Positions 27,177 to 35,893 of a stretch of 64,000 bases of DNA are shown here, in pieces. Every line of letters starts with the position of its first letter. Within the stretch, counting starts at the first letter, position 1. The notes beneath the pieces were generated by a model, which ran no database searches, was not told where the DNA came from, and saw only the letters and a list, made by a program, of their open reading frames with translations. Both the position numbers and the translations under genes were made by a program. This DNA comes from Lutibacter citreus. Its GTDB lineage: Bacteria; Bacteroidota; Bacteroidia; Flavobacteriales; Flavobacteriaceae. Where the stretch lies: NCBI RefSeq assembly GCF_003260195.1, contig NZ_QEIH01000002.1, forward strand, positions 248,001 to 312,000. The letters are read 5' to 3'.

Positions 27177-27686
27177 ATGATTAAAACTCCAAAAGACTCT
27201 TTAACTATATTAACTGATATTGTATTGCCCGCTGAAACCAATCCGTTGGGATATCTATTTGGCGGTGAATTATTAGCTCGTATGGATAGAGCTTGTAGTA
27301 TTTCTGCGCAACGCCACTCTCATAAAATAGTTGTTACAGCATCAGTAAATCATGTTGCCTTCAATAAAGCGGTTCCAGTAGGAAGCGTAGTTTCTATTGA
27401 AGCCAAAGTTTCAAGAGCTTTTAAATCGTCTATGGAAGTTTATGTTGATGTTTGGATTGAAGACATAGATTCTCAAGAACGAACCATAGTAAATGAAGGT
27501 ATTTACACATTTGTTGCTGTAGATAAAGAAGGAAGACCTACAAGAGTGCCAGAACTTAAACCTGAAACCTCTTTAGAAAAAGAACGTTTTGACGGCGCTT
27601 TAAGAAGAAAACAATTGAGTCTTATTTTATCTGGTAAAATGCAACCTTCTGAGGCTACAGAATTAAAAGCCATCTTTGTACAATAA
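27177..27686 (+). CDS. Acyl-CoA thioesterase, hotdog fold (YciA/BACH type)
   Basis: A 169-residue cytoplasmic hotdog-fold enzyme that hydrolyses acyl-CoA to free acid and CoA. The signature segment is NPLGYLFGGELLARMDRACS, where the Asp in MDRA and the upstream Asn are the catalytic residues in this family. It is followed by SVNHVAFNKAVPVGSVV. One hotdog domain is present, so the enzyme should assemble as a hexamer like YciA. The short C-terminal tail is charged. It has its own -7 motif and stands alone, before a 348-base stretch with no gene. Confidence 0.9.
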   Translation: MIKTPKDSLTILTDIVLPAETNPLGYLFGGELLARMDRACSISAQRHSHKIVVTASVNHVAFNKAVPVGSVVSIEAKVSRAFKSSMEVYVDVWIEDIDSQERTIVNEGIYTFVAVDKEGRPTRVPELKPETSLEKERFDGALRRKQLSLILSGKMQPSEATELKAIFVQ

Positions 27687-28034
27687 TTAAGGTATTGCCC
27701 TTTTTAAATCACTGATTTCAGCACTTTAGTAAATTCAAAAATAACACTTGACGAAAAATTTTACTCCTTCTTAATTTGTTAATTTTCAATAGAAATTTTT
27801 ATATAAGGATCTTTAATTTTAAAAAGTAGCTTATCTCATGAATTTTCACTTCCAAACAAGCTATCTACTAACTTTTTAGACACCTTATTTTACTTAAAAG
27901 CAATCTTAAAGCCTCTTGTGCTGTTTTTAATTTTTAAAGCCTTAAAAAGAAGCTTTACATTTAAACCTTTCCTGTTATTTTATTTTGAAATAGCTTGTGA
28001 ACTTCTATTATTCATTTTTAAATAAAATAAGAAT
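27687..28034. other. 348-base stretch without an intact gene
   Basis: No open frame longer than about 20 codons is seen on either strand. On the minus strand there are several short coding-like fragments ended by stops, for example one beginning MNNRSSQAISK at about 28015 and another with KLLFKIKDPYIKISIEN near 27800. They lie in different frames. This is what a strongly decayed gene could look like, but AT-rich intergenic DNA can also do so. No terminator, promoter or repeat is clear. Confidence 0.4.
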
Positions 28035-29267
28035 TTACATTTTATAAATCCAACTAGCAGGATTCTCAGTTTTAGCATTGTTTTTAAGCATAAAATTAAG
28101 GATAGTTTTACCAGTAATTTTATCGGTATATATAGACCCTATTTTCTGTTTCGCTTTCACTTTTTCTCCATTAGAAACAATAACATTTTCTAAATTATTG
28201 TATACCGAAATATAATTACCGTGCTGCACCAACACTGCTTTTTTATTACCAGGCATCATTTGTATTGCAATTACAGTTCCCTCAAAAACGGCTCTTGCTA
28301 CACTTCCTTTACTTGTTGTAATTCTAACACCGTTACTTTGAATTGTTAATGATTTTACAATTGGATGCGGCTGTTTACCATAATAAGTAGAAACATATCC
28401 TCTTTCAACAGGCCAAGGTAATTTCCCCCTATTAGCGGTAAAATTAGATGCTAATTTTTTAGCTTCTGCGGTTAATGCAAATGTTGATGATGATGTTGCA
28501 CTTTTAGTAGTTCCTCTTTTTTTATTAGACGCAGCTATTGCATCTCTAATTAACTTATCAATTTGAGCGTTAAGTCTACTCTCATCTCTTTGAAACTGTT
28601 TTATTTGTCTCTTATACTTATTCTCTTTTGCCTTAACTTGAGACAACAAACTTTCTTGACTTTTCTTTTCTTTCTCAATAGCAGATTGTTCAACCTTTTT
28701 TACTGATAACAACTCATTTTTTTGATTCTTTTTAATCTTCAATGAATCTGTTAATACCTGCAACTGATTTGTTTTTACATGAATATCTTCACCTTGTTTT
28801 TTTCTAAAGGCTGTATATTGCTTCATATATTGAAACCTTTTATAACCCTGAAAAAAATTCTCTGAAGAAAGTAAAAACATTAACCTACTATTTTGAGACT
28901 TACTTTTATATGATTTAAAAACCATATCTGCATAATCCTTTTTTAAGGACTCTAAATCTCTTTTATTCTGATTAATTTCTAGTTGATTTAGGTAAATTTC
29001 GTTTGAAATTTCTTTAGATTCATTTTCAATTGCCTTAATTAACTTTTCTCTTGAACCTATTTTATGATCTAAATCTTTTAATTCACTTAATACATTTATC
29101 TCTTTCCTTTTTGTATTAGAAAGCAACGCATTAATATAAACTTGATCCTTTTGAAGCTGAACTCTTCTAGCTTCTAAAACTTGACGTTTAGATTTTTTCT
29201 GAGCATTACCACTTAACCCTAAAAGGAATACAAAAAATAAAAAAAAGTACTTTAACTTAAACTGCAT
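28035..29267 (-). CDS. EnvC-like murein hydrolase activator (degenerate M23 domain)
   Basis: A 410-residue periplasmic protein with a signal peptide, a long coiled coil (about 25-245) and a C-terminal LytM/M23 domain. The first His of the zinc site is kept (KQPHPIV), but the Asp of the usual HxGxD becomes NGVRI, the usual YAHL becomes YNNL, and the final HxH region is LNFML. The domain cannot bind zinc as a peptidase does, so it should act like EnvC by switching on a cell-wall amidase during division. It overlaps the DUF4292 gene by one base and is the last gene of a three-gene unit. Confidence 0.9.
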   Translation of the reverse strand: MQFKLKYFFLFFVFLLGLSGNAQKKSKRQVLEARRVQLQKDQVYINALLSNTKRKEINVLSELKDLDHKIGSREKLIKAIENESKEISNEIYLNQLEINQNKRDLESLKKDYADMVFKSYKSKSQNSRLMFLLSSENFFQGYKRFQYMKQYTAFRKKQGEDIHVKTNQLQVLTDSLKIKKNQKNELLSVKKVEQSAIEKEKKSQESLLSQVKAKENKYKRQIKQFQRDESRLNAQIDKLIRDAIAASNKKRGTTKSATSSSTFALTAEAKKLASNFTANRGKLPWPVERGYVSTYYGKQPHPIVKSLTIQSNGVRITTSKGSVARAVFEGTVIAIQMMPGNKKAVLVQHGNYISVYNNLENVIVSNGEKVKAKQKIGSIYTDKITGKTILNFMLKNNAKTENPASWIYKM

Positions 29268-30043
29268 TATTTTAAATCAATTTCTTTATAACCATTTGGT
29301 ATTGCGAAAGGAAAAGTTAATTTATCATTAAATTCAACAGTTCGATATTCAATATTTATGGTAGTTAATTTTTTTTGATCAATTGCTTTTATTCGTATAT
29401 TTTCAGGAAATTGTTCTCCTTTAATATCTTTATAATCAGAATATGATACTGTTAGCAACTGCTCTTTCTTTGGATTTCTAATTTCTTGTTTATTTAGTTT
29501 AAAATTATCTGGATTCATAAAAAATAATATCCCAAACAAATCATTAGCTCTCTTTGGACTAATTTGGTATAAGTTATTATCAATTTTAGAATTATAATTT
29601 CCTTTTTTCAAATTTAAAACTGCCTGTCCTAATAATATATTTTGAACTTTTTCATAATCTAATTCCGTTCCTAAAAACTTACTTAACAAAGAAAAATCAC
29701 CATCAAAATATGTTTTTTGTAACTTTTCATAATAACTAACTCTGCTGGGTGTTATTTTTACTTTAGCTACAGGAAATCCAAACTTTGTGGCACTCATCCA
29801 AATAGTCTTATCTTTCTCTAAACGTAATTTTATACTAAATGAAACAGACGTTTTATTATCTTTATAACGTGCATTTAAGACAGCACTTATCGTTTTTTGA
29901 TTAAACTCAGAACCATAATGATTATTTATAATTTTTTTTGTTGAAATAGAATGAACGTTAGTATTATCAACCACATTCTTTTTCGATTTACACGAAGTAA
30001 ATATCAAAACAAATAATACTAATATTTTTGCAAATAATTTCAT
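29267..30043 (-). CDS. DUF4292 family lipoprotein
   Basis: A 258-residue lipoprotein with lipobox FTSC (Cys18) followed by basic residues. The mature part is a run of beta strands resembling the LolA/LolB half-barrel fold that carries lipoproteins or hydrophobic ligands (for example IWMSATKFGFPVAKVKITP, YSDYKDIKGEQFPENIRI). The function is not known. It sits between a TPR protein and the EnvC-like protein with overlapping or abutting ends, an order that I recall as conserved in Bacteroidetes, which suggests a shared envelope role. Confidence 0.85.
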   Translation of the reverse strand: MKLFAKILVLFVLIFTSCKSKKNVVDNTNVHSISTKKIINNHYGSEFNQKTISAVLNARYKDNKTSVSFSIKLRLEKDKTIWMSATKFGFPVAKVKITPSRVSYYEKLQKTYFDGDFSLLSKFLGTELDYEKVQNILLGQAVLNLKKGNYNSKIDNNLYQISPKRANDLFGILFFMNPDNFKLNKQEIRNPKKEQLLTVSYSDYKDIKGEQFPENIRIKAIDQKKLTTINIEYRTVEFNDKLTFPFAIPNGYKEIDLK

Positions 30044-31036
30044 TTAATTCTTTCCTTTTAACTTTTCAGCTTTTTGTTTATATTTTAAAACTAATTCTTT
30101 ATTATTTATACCTTCATAGCTAATAATAAGCTCATTATAATAATTTAGCTCCATCTTATTATTATCAAATACAAAATCAATGCCAATAGTTAACATTTCA
30201 ATTGCTTCATCATATCTATTCAATTTATTTAGTGCAAATCCACTTAATTGATACAATATCGGTTGCGCCGGATACAATTCTATACCTGCTTTACTATCTA
30301 AATATAATTTTTCAAACAATCCAGATTTAAGATCATAACTTAAAATTTCTAATAATATTTTATAATCCTTTGTTTCATTATACTTTTTAATTAAAGTATC
30401 TATATTTAAATCCTTAGAAGAAATTTTTGAAGTTTCAACTATTTTATCATTATACTTTTTTCTAGTTTTTAAATAAGCCTTAAATCGTCTTAATTTTAAA
30501 GTTCCAAGTGCTTTTTTTTCAATTTCATCTATTAAGTTTTCAGCTTTGTCATATTCCTTGTTTTGTATATACAACAACACTAATTCATTAGAATAACTAG
30601 GCTTAATAAGAACCAATTTTTTTTGAATTTCAATTGCTTCTTTATAATTTATTTGCGCTTTTAAAATTGCAACTTTATGTTTAAGTAGGTACCTATTATT
30701 AGATTCTTTTTCAAGTGCTTTATCAATAAATATAGTTGCTTCGTTGTATTTTTGAAGCGCTAAATAATTTTTTGAAAATTCAAATTCTACAGCTAAATTT
30801 AAAGTATCTATCTGGTAGCAAACTTCTAATTCTTCTATAGCTTTTTTAAAATTATTAGTTGTGCTAAACTTTAAAGCTTCAAAAAAATGTTCTTGAAACT
30901 CTAAACTATTCATTTCTTCATTTTGCCCTTTTTCTCCGGTTAATATACTTTGAAGATCGTTGTTTTGGGCAACTGAAATAGTTGAAATGAAAACCATTCC
31001 AAAAACAATAAAAATATTTAAAATCCCTCTATACAT
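30044..31036 (-). CDS. Secreted tetratricopeptide repeat protein
   Basis: A 330-residue periplasmic protein with a signal peptide (ending STISVAQ) and at least four TPR-like helical pairs, such as NFKKAIEELEVCYQID, KYNEATIFIDKALEKE, NYKEAIEIQKKLVLIK and RYDEAIEMLTIGIDF. TPR proteins hold complexes together. The stop codon abuts the start of the DUF4292 gene, so the two are coupled. No promoter of the standard type could be found before it. Confidence 0.85.
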   Translation of the reverse strand: MYRGILNIFIVFGMVFISTISVAQNNDLQSILTGEKGQNEEMNSLEFQEHFFEALKFSTTNNFKKAIEELEVCYQIDTLNLAVEFEFSKNYLALQKYNEATIFIDKALEKESNNRYLLKHKVAILKAQINYKEAIEIQKKLVLIKPSYSNELVLLYIQNKEYDKAENLIDEIEKKALGTLKLRRFKAYLKTRKKYNDKIVETSKISSKDLNIDTLIKKYNETKDYKILLEILSYDLKSGLFEKLYLDSKAGIELYPAQPILYQLSGFALNKLNRYDEAIEMLTIGIDFVFDNNKMELNYYNELIISYEGINNKELVLKYKQKAEKLKGKN

Positions 31037-31066
31037 AATTAGCCTGCAATATACAATAACTTCAAG

Positions 31067-32740
31067 TTAAATACCCTTTGGGATTGCATCAATTAATTTT
31101 TGTGTATAATTGGTTTTTGGAGTTTTATAAATTAAATCTGCATCACCAATTTCTTCAATTTTACCTTTATTCATAACCACTAATTGATCAGACATATATT
31201 TAACAACAGCCAAATCATGTGAGATAAAAATATACGTAAAACCAAAATCTTGTTTTAACTCATTTAATAAATTTAAAACCTGTGCTTGCACCGAAACATC
31301 CAATGCCGAAACCGATTCATCACAAATAATTAACTTTGGTTTTAAAGCAATAGTGCGCGCTATTCCAATTCTTTGTCGCTGTCCTCCAGAAAACTCATGT
31401 GGATATCTATAAAAGTGCTCCTCCTCTAGCCCCACACGTTTTAATATATCAAAAACGTATTGCTTTCTTTCATTTGATGAATTTAAAATTCCGTGAACTT
31501 TCATTGGTTCCATAATTGCTTTTCCTACAGGAATTCTAGGATTTAAGGATGAAAATGGATCTTGAAATATTATTTGAACTTCTTTTCTAAAATTTTTCAA
31601 TTCTTTTCTTGAAAGATTGGTTACATCTTTCTGATTGTAATAAATTTCGCCTTTTGTAGCTTTCTCTAAATGCAAAATAGTACGTCCCAATGTTGTTTTT
31701 CCACAACCCGATTCTCCAACTAAACCTAACGTTTCACCTTCATATAATTGAAATGATACATTATCAACTGCTTTAACTACATTTTTTTTACCGAAGAAAA
31801 AACTGCTTTCAGAATTAAAATAAGTTGCCAAATTAAACACTTCTAACAATGGTTTTTTTGAATAAATTTTATTGTGAAATTCTTTTCGTTGCTCGGTTGT
31901 ATAAATCTCGTCATTTATTTCTTGCTCTATAAAATCCTGAACTGTTGGTAGTTTTTTTATACGCTCTGTTAAACTTGGTTTTGAATTTATTAAAGCCTTT
32001 GTATAATCATGTTTTGGGTTCTTAAAAACTTGTTTAACATTACCTTGTTCAACAATACTTCCTTGATACATTACTAAAACACTATCTGCAATTTCAGATA
32101 CCAAGGCTAAATCGTGAGAAATAAAAATAATACTCATTTCTGTTTCTTGCTGCAATTCCTTTAACAATTCAATAATTTCCTTTTGAACCGTTACATCTAA
32201 AGCCGTTGTTGGTTCATCGGCAATTAAAATATCCGGTTTACAAGCAATTGCCATAGCAATCATAACCCGTTGTTTTTGTCCACCAGATATTTGATGTGGA
32301 TATTGATTATATATTTCTTCAGCTCTTGGCAATTTTACTTTATTAAAAAGTTCAATCACTTCTTTTTTAGCTTCACTTTTTGAACAATTTTTATGTTGTA
32401 ATAAAATTTCTAAAACTTGATAACCACAAGTAAGACTTGGGTTTAACGAACTCATTGGCTCTTGAAAAATCATAGAAATTTCATTTCCTCTAATTTTTTG
32501 ATATTCTTTTTCTGCAGTTTTTGTTAAGTTAATATCATTATAAAAAATTTCACCTTTAACCTCAGCATTGTTAGATAATAGTCCTAAAATTGCTAATGAA
32601 GTTACTGATTTACCACTTCCAGATTCCCCAACAATCCCTAAGATTTGTTGCTGTTGTAGCTCAAATGAAATATTGTGAACTACGGTATTTTTTTCTTTAT
32701 CTGAATTAAAAGAAATTGAAAGGTTTTGAACTGATAGCAT
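31067..32740 (-). CDS. Oligopeptide-type ABC transporter, double ATPase (DppD-DppF fusion, GsiA-like)
   Basis: This 557-residue cytoplasmic protein has two complete ATPase domains. The first has Walker A GESGSGKS, signature SGGQKQR and Walker B ILIADEP; the second has Walker A GESGCGKT, signature SGGQRQR and LIICDES. Both halves match the DppD/DppF ATPases of peptide importers, as in GsiA or YejF. The permease and binding-protein genes are not adjacent, so the complex is completed elsewhere on the chromosome. Peptide, nickel or glutathione uptake are all possible; peptide is the default. Confidence 0.9.
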   Translation of the reverse strand: MLSVQNLSISFNSDKEKNTVVHNISFELQQQQILGIVGESGSGKSVTSLAILGLLSNNAEVKGEIFYNDINLTKTAEKEYQKIRGNEISMIFQEPMSSLNPSLTCGYQVLEILLQHKNCSKSEAKKEVIELFNKVKLPRAEEIYNQYPHQISGGQKQRVMIAMAIACKPDILIADEPTTALDVTVQKEIIELLKELQQETEMSIIFISHDLALVSEIADSVLVMYQGSIVEQGNVKQVFKNPKHDYTKALINSKPSLTERIKKLPTVQDFIEQEINDEIYTTEQRKEFHNKIYSKKPLLEVFNLATYFNSESSFFFGKKNVVKAVDNVSFQLYEGETLGLVGESGCGKTTLGRTILHLEKATKGEIYYNQKDVTNLSRKELKNFRKEVQIIFQDPFSSLNPRIPVGKAIMEPMKVHGILNSSNERKQYVFDILKRVGLEEEHFYRYPHEFSGGQRQRIGIARTIALKPKLIICDESVSALDVSVQAQVLNLLNELKQDFGFTYIFISHDLAVVKYMSDQLVVMNKGKIEEIGDADLIYKTPKTNYTQKLIDAIPKGI

Positions 32741-32882
32741 TTCTTATTTTTTTGATAAAAATACAATTTTTTAAAGTTAATTGTTAACAAGATAAAACTT
32801 TTGCTTAACTACATAATAGATTCTTCTTTATTGCTCAGAATACCAATTTAAAACTTATAAGGTTTACTTTCAATCTTTTATT

Positions 32883-32980
32883 CGCGTTAAGGATAGAATG
32901 GTTTGTTTGAGCTCTTTTTTTGTTGTTTTTCGCAATAAAAAAAAGCGAGTAGTGATAGCCTGACCCAACGGGAAACGCCC
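32883..32980 (+). ncRNA. Structured RNA-like element (resembles the Flavo-1 motif)
   Basis: A 98-base element with layered inverted repeats. GCGTT (32884-32888) can pair with AACGC near 32974-32978. CCC-AAC-GGG forms a small hairpin inside the 3' half (32964-32972). The middle holds an imperfect A/T-rich hairpin between about 32911 and 32949 (CTCTTTTTTTG...AAAAAAAGCGAG). From memory, the 5' GCGTTAAGGAT and the 3' GACCCAACGGGAAACGCCC phrases recur with variable middles in many flavobacterial genomes and resemble the Flavo-1 RNA family. I cannot confirm the family without a covariance search. It lies 63 bases before the ABC-F start. Confidence 0.5.
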
Positions 32981-33017
32981 AAATAATTTTAATTACAATT
33001 ATCCTTTTTATTTTATG

Positions 33018-33025
33018 TAATTTTG
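33018..33025 (+). promoter_or_regulatory. -7 motif of the ABC-F gene
   Basis: TAATTTTG ends 18 bases before the ATG at 33044, so the transcript should start near 33031. This rules out the TTG codon at 33023 as translation start. Confidence 0.5.
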
Positions 33026-33043
33026 CCCAAAAATATAAGGTTA

Positions 33044-34906
33044 ATGAATTACTTATCAGTTGAAAATATATCGAAATCTTTTGGAGAATTAGAATTGTTT
33101 AGCAACATTTCTTTTGGGATTAATAAAGACCAAAAAATTGCATTTATTGCTAAAAACGGAACCGGAAAAACATCGATGCTAAATATTATTGCTGGTTTGG
33201 ATAGTTCGGATACCGGACAAATTGTAAACAGAAAAGGTTTAAAAATTGAATATTTGTCGCAAGAAGATAGTTTAAATGATGCTTTAACTGTTGAACAAAC
33301 TATTTTTGATTCGGACAATGAAACGCTGAAAGTAATTGAACAATATGAGCACGCATTATTAAACCCAGAAGACGAAAAAGAATATCAGCGAGCTTTTGAA
33401 AAAATGGAGCAATTAAACGCTTGGGATTTTGAAACACAATTTAAACAAATTCTTTTTAAACTTAAATTAAGTGATCTTTCACAAAAAGTGGGCGATTTAT
33501 CTGGTGGACAGCGTAAACGTTTAGCATTGGCATTAATTTTAATTCATAAACCCGATTTATTAATACTTGATGAACCAACAAATCATTTGGATTTAGAAAT
33601 GATTGAATGGTTAGAAAGTTATTTTGAAAAAGAAAAAATAACCTTGTTTATGGTTACCCATGACCGCTTTTTTTTAGAACGTGTATGTAATGAAATTGTT
33701 GAATTGGATAATGGTGGTTTTTATACTTACAAAGGAAATTACTCTAACTATTTACAAAAGAAAGAAGAGCGAATTGAGATTGAACAAGCAACAGTATCTA
33801 AAGCCAAAAACTTGTTTAAAAAAGAGCTGGATTGGATGCGTAGACAACCAAAAGCCAGAACTACTAAAAGTAAAAGTAGAATAGACGATTTTTATGTAAT
33901 TAAAGAAGCAGCTTCTAAACGAAGAAATGACCATAAGGTTCAGTTAGAAATTGATATGGAACGTATGGGGACCAAAATTTTGGAACTTCATAAAATATCA
34001 AAATCTTTTGGTGATTTAAAAATATTAGAAAATTTTGAATATAACTTTTTACGTGGTGAACGTATTGGGATTATTGGTAAAAATGGAACTGGGAAATCTA
34101 GTTTTTTAAAGGTTATTACTCAAGAAATTCCACTTGATTCTGGAAAAGTTGTGGTTGGAGAAACCATAAAATTTGGTTACTATACCCAAGATGGTATTGA
34201 AATAAAACCTGGCCAAAAAGTAATTGAAGTTATTAAAGAATATGGTGAATATATTCCTTTAACTAAAGGACGAAAAATTTCTGCAGGTCAATTATTAGAA
34301 CGTTTTTTATTCAGCAGAAAACGCCAATATGATTTTGTTGAAAAATTGAGTGGTGGTGAACGTAAACGTTTGTTCTTATGTACTGTTTTAATACAAAATC
34401 CAAACTTTTTAATTTTGGATGAGCCTACAAATGACTTAGATATTATTACGCTAAATGTATTGGAAAACTTCTTACTAGATTTTCCTGGCTGTTTATTAGT
34501 AGTTTCTCACGACCGTTATTTTATGGATAAAATTGTAGATCACTTATTTGTTTTTAGAGGTGATGGTGTTGTTGAAGATTTCCCTGGAAATTACTCTGAT
34601 TTTAGAGCTTATGAGGATTCTAAACCTAAGGAGGTAACAGCTGTTGTAAAAACGATTGAAACAAAAGAAAAACCCGCAACTCCAAAAGCAAAATTAAGCT
34701 ACAAAGAAAAAAAGGAGTTTGATGGAATTGAAAGTGAAATTGAAAAATTAAACACTGAAAAAAGTGAAATTGAAGCAAAATTCTTAGATGGTTCAATTTC
34801 TGGTGATGAAATAAATGAACTGTCTATTAAACTTCAAGAAATTTCAAATTTAATAGACAAAAAAGAAGAACGTTGGTTTGAACTTTCTTCTAAATTAGAG
34901 GAATAA
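33044..34906 (+). CDS. ABC-F family ATP-binding protein
   Basis: A 620-residue soluble protein with two ABC ATPase domains and no membrane segment. The first domain has Walker A AKNGTGKT, signature LSGGQRKR and Walker B LLILDEPTNHLD; the second has GKNGTGKS, LSGGERKR and LILDEPTNDLD. A basic linker of about 80 residues lies between them (region around KKELDWMRRQPKARTTKSKSR), and a coiled coil of about 80 residues follows the second domain, as in the Uup/EttA branch. Such proteins act on ribosomes or, for Uup, on DNA. ATG 33044 was chosen from the -7 motif. Confidence 0.93.
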   Translation: MNYLSVENISKSFGELELFSNISFGINKDQKIAFIAKNGTGKTSMLNIIAGLDSSDTGQIVNRKGLKIEYLSQEDSLNDALTVEQTIFDSDNETLKVIEQYEHALLNPEDEKEYQRAFEKMEQLNAWDFETQFKQILFKLKLSDLSQKVGDLSGGQRKRLALALILIHKPDLLILDEPTNHLDLEMIEWLESYFEKEKITLFMVTHDRFFLERVCNEIVELDNGGFYTYKGNYSNYLQKKEERIEIEQATVSKAKNLFKKELDWMRRQPKARTTKSKSRIDDFYVIKEAASKRRNDHKVQLEIDMERMGTKILELHKISKSFGDLKILENFEYNFLRGERIGIIGKNGTGKSSFLKVITQEIPLDSGKVVVGETIKFGYYTQDGIEIKPGQKVIEVIKEYGEYIPLTKGRKISAGQLLERFLFSRKRQYDFVEKLSGGERKRLFLCTVLIQNPNFLILDEPTNDLDIITLNVLENFLLDFPGCLLVVSHDRYFMDKIVDHLFVFRGDGVVEDFPGNYSDFRAYEDSKPKEVTAVVKTIETKEKPATPKAKLSYKEKKEFDGIESEIEKLNTEKSEIEAKFLDGSISGDEINELSIKLQEISNLIDKKEERWFELSSKLEE

Positions 34907-34986
34907 ATATTTTTTTTAATTAAACTCTTTGTAAAGATTTTCAACTGCAGATATGTAGTAGCTAACTTTTTAAAACTTTAAATTTA

Positions 34987-35050
34987 GCGATAGTTTAATT
35001 TTTCTGGTTGTCTTTAAATAATCGCCATGATGCTTACCTACACAGGTAAG
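34987..35050. other. Two adjacent stem-loops in the gap between ABC-F and exonuclease genes
   Basis: A long imperfect hairpin pairs GCGAT (34987-34991) with ATCGC (35021-35025), and a compact one pairs CTTACCT (35033-35039) with AGGTAAG (35044-35050) around an ACAC loop. There is no T tract after either, so a classical terminator is unlikely. They lie between two converging genes and may protect the 3' ends of transcripts. Confidence 0.35.
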
Positions 35051-35117
35051 ACCTGAATGTAAATTCACAATTATTATTCATTCTATTGAAAGATAAGAAT
35101 CTATTTTTATTTAAAAA

Positions 35118-35834
35118 TTACACATGAATAATCTTTAAATCGTCAATTAATGGTTCGTTATTAAACCGCAATAAAAGTTGAGCAATAGCAATAGTATCCT
35201 TTTCGCAATAGATTACAATTCGTTCAATGTTTTTTTCTTTGTAGTAAACGTCTCCAACTTCACTTCCTGAAATATCATCTTTTGGAGATGGAATCCCTAA
35301 AATTGAGGTCAATAATTTTAAAGAAGAATAGTGTTTATAATCTCCAAATTTCCACAATTCCATAGTGTCTAAATGAGGAATTTCCCATGGTTTTTTTCCA
35401 AAGAAATTTAATTTTTCTGGAAGCGCTATTCTGTTAATTATCATTCTGCGAGCTATAAATGGAAAATCAAATTCTTTTCCGTTATGGGCACATAAAAGGT
35501 GATTTTTTTTATTAAAGTGTTTATCTAATAACTCTTTAAAATCTTCTAATATTTTAACCTCATCACCATAAAAAGAAGTAACTCTAAACTTTCTATCTTT
35601 AGAATTAAAATTAGTAAAATACCCAACAGAAACACAAACTATTTTACCAAATTCAGCCCAAATTCCGGCTCTATCATAAAATTCTTCAGGAGTAAAATCT
35701 TCTTTTCTTTGGTATTGTGTTTTAGATGCAAAAAGTTCTTGCTTTTCTGTAGGTAAATCTGTGTAAAACTCGGTTTCTGGAACCGTTTCAATATCTAAAA
35801 ACAAGATATTATCAAAATTAACTTTAATATTCAT
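35118..35834 (-). CDS. 3'-5' exonuclease, RNase H-like DEDD (PolB-type) family
   Basis: A 238-residue cytoplasmic nuclease with the DnaQ-like fold. The first acidic pair is in FLDIETVPE, the second Asp in the segment CAHNGKEFDFPFI, and the last in YCEKDTIAIAQLL; these are the DEDD residues that bind two metals. The family is annotated as predicted 3'-5' exonuclease related to the proofreading domain of DNA polymerase B. No polymerase domain is attached. DNA repair or RNA processing are both possible. Confidence 0.85.
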   Translation of the reverse strand: MNIKVNFDNILFLDIETVPETEFYTDLPTEKQELFASKTQYQRKEDFTPEEFYDRAGIWAEFGKIVCVSVGYFTNFNSKDRKFRVTSFYGDEVKILEDFKELLDKHFNKKNHLLCAHNGKEFDFPFIARRMIINRIALPEKLNFFGKKPWEIPHLDTMELWKFGDYKHYSSLKLLTSILGIPSPKDDISGSEVGDVYYKEKNIERIVIYCEKDTIAIAQLLLRFNNEPLIDDLKIIHV

Positions 35835-35893
35835 TAGCTTTTTTTTTATAAATATAATAAAAAAAGTTTTTAATAAATATTTATAAAATTTAG

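Noticed and set aside
33044..34906. ABC-F protein as an antibiotic-resistance ribosome protector
   Set aside because: The long C-terminal coiled coil and the linker fit the housekeeping Uup/EttA-like branch better than the resistance proteins.
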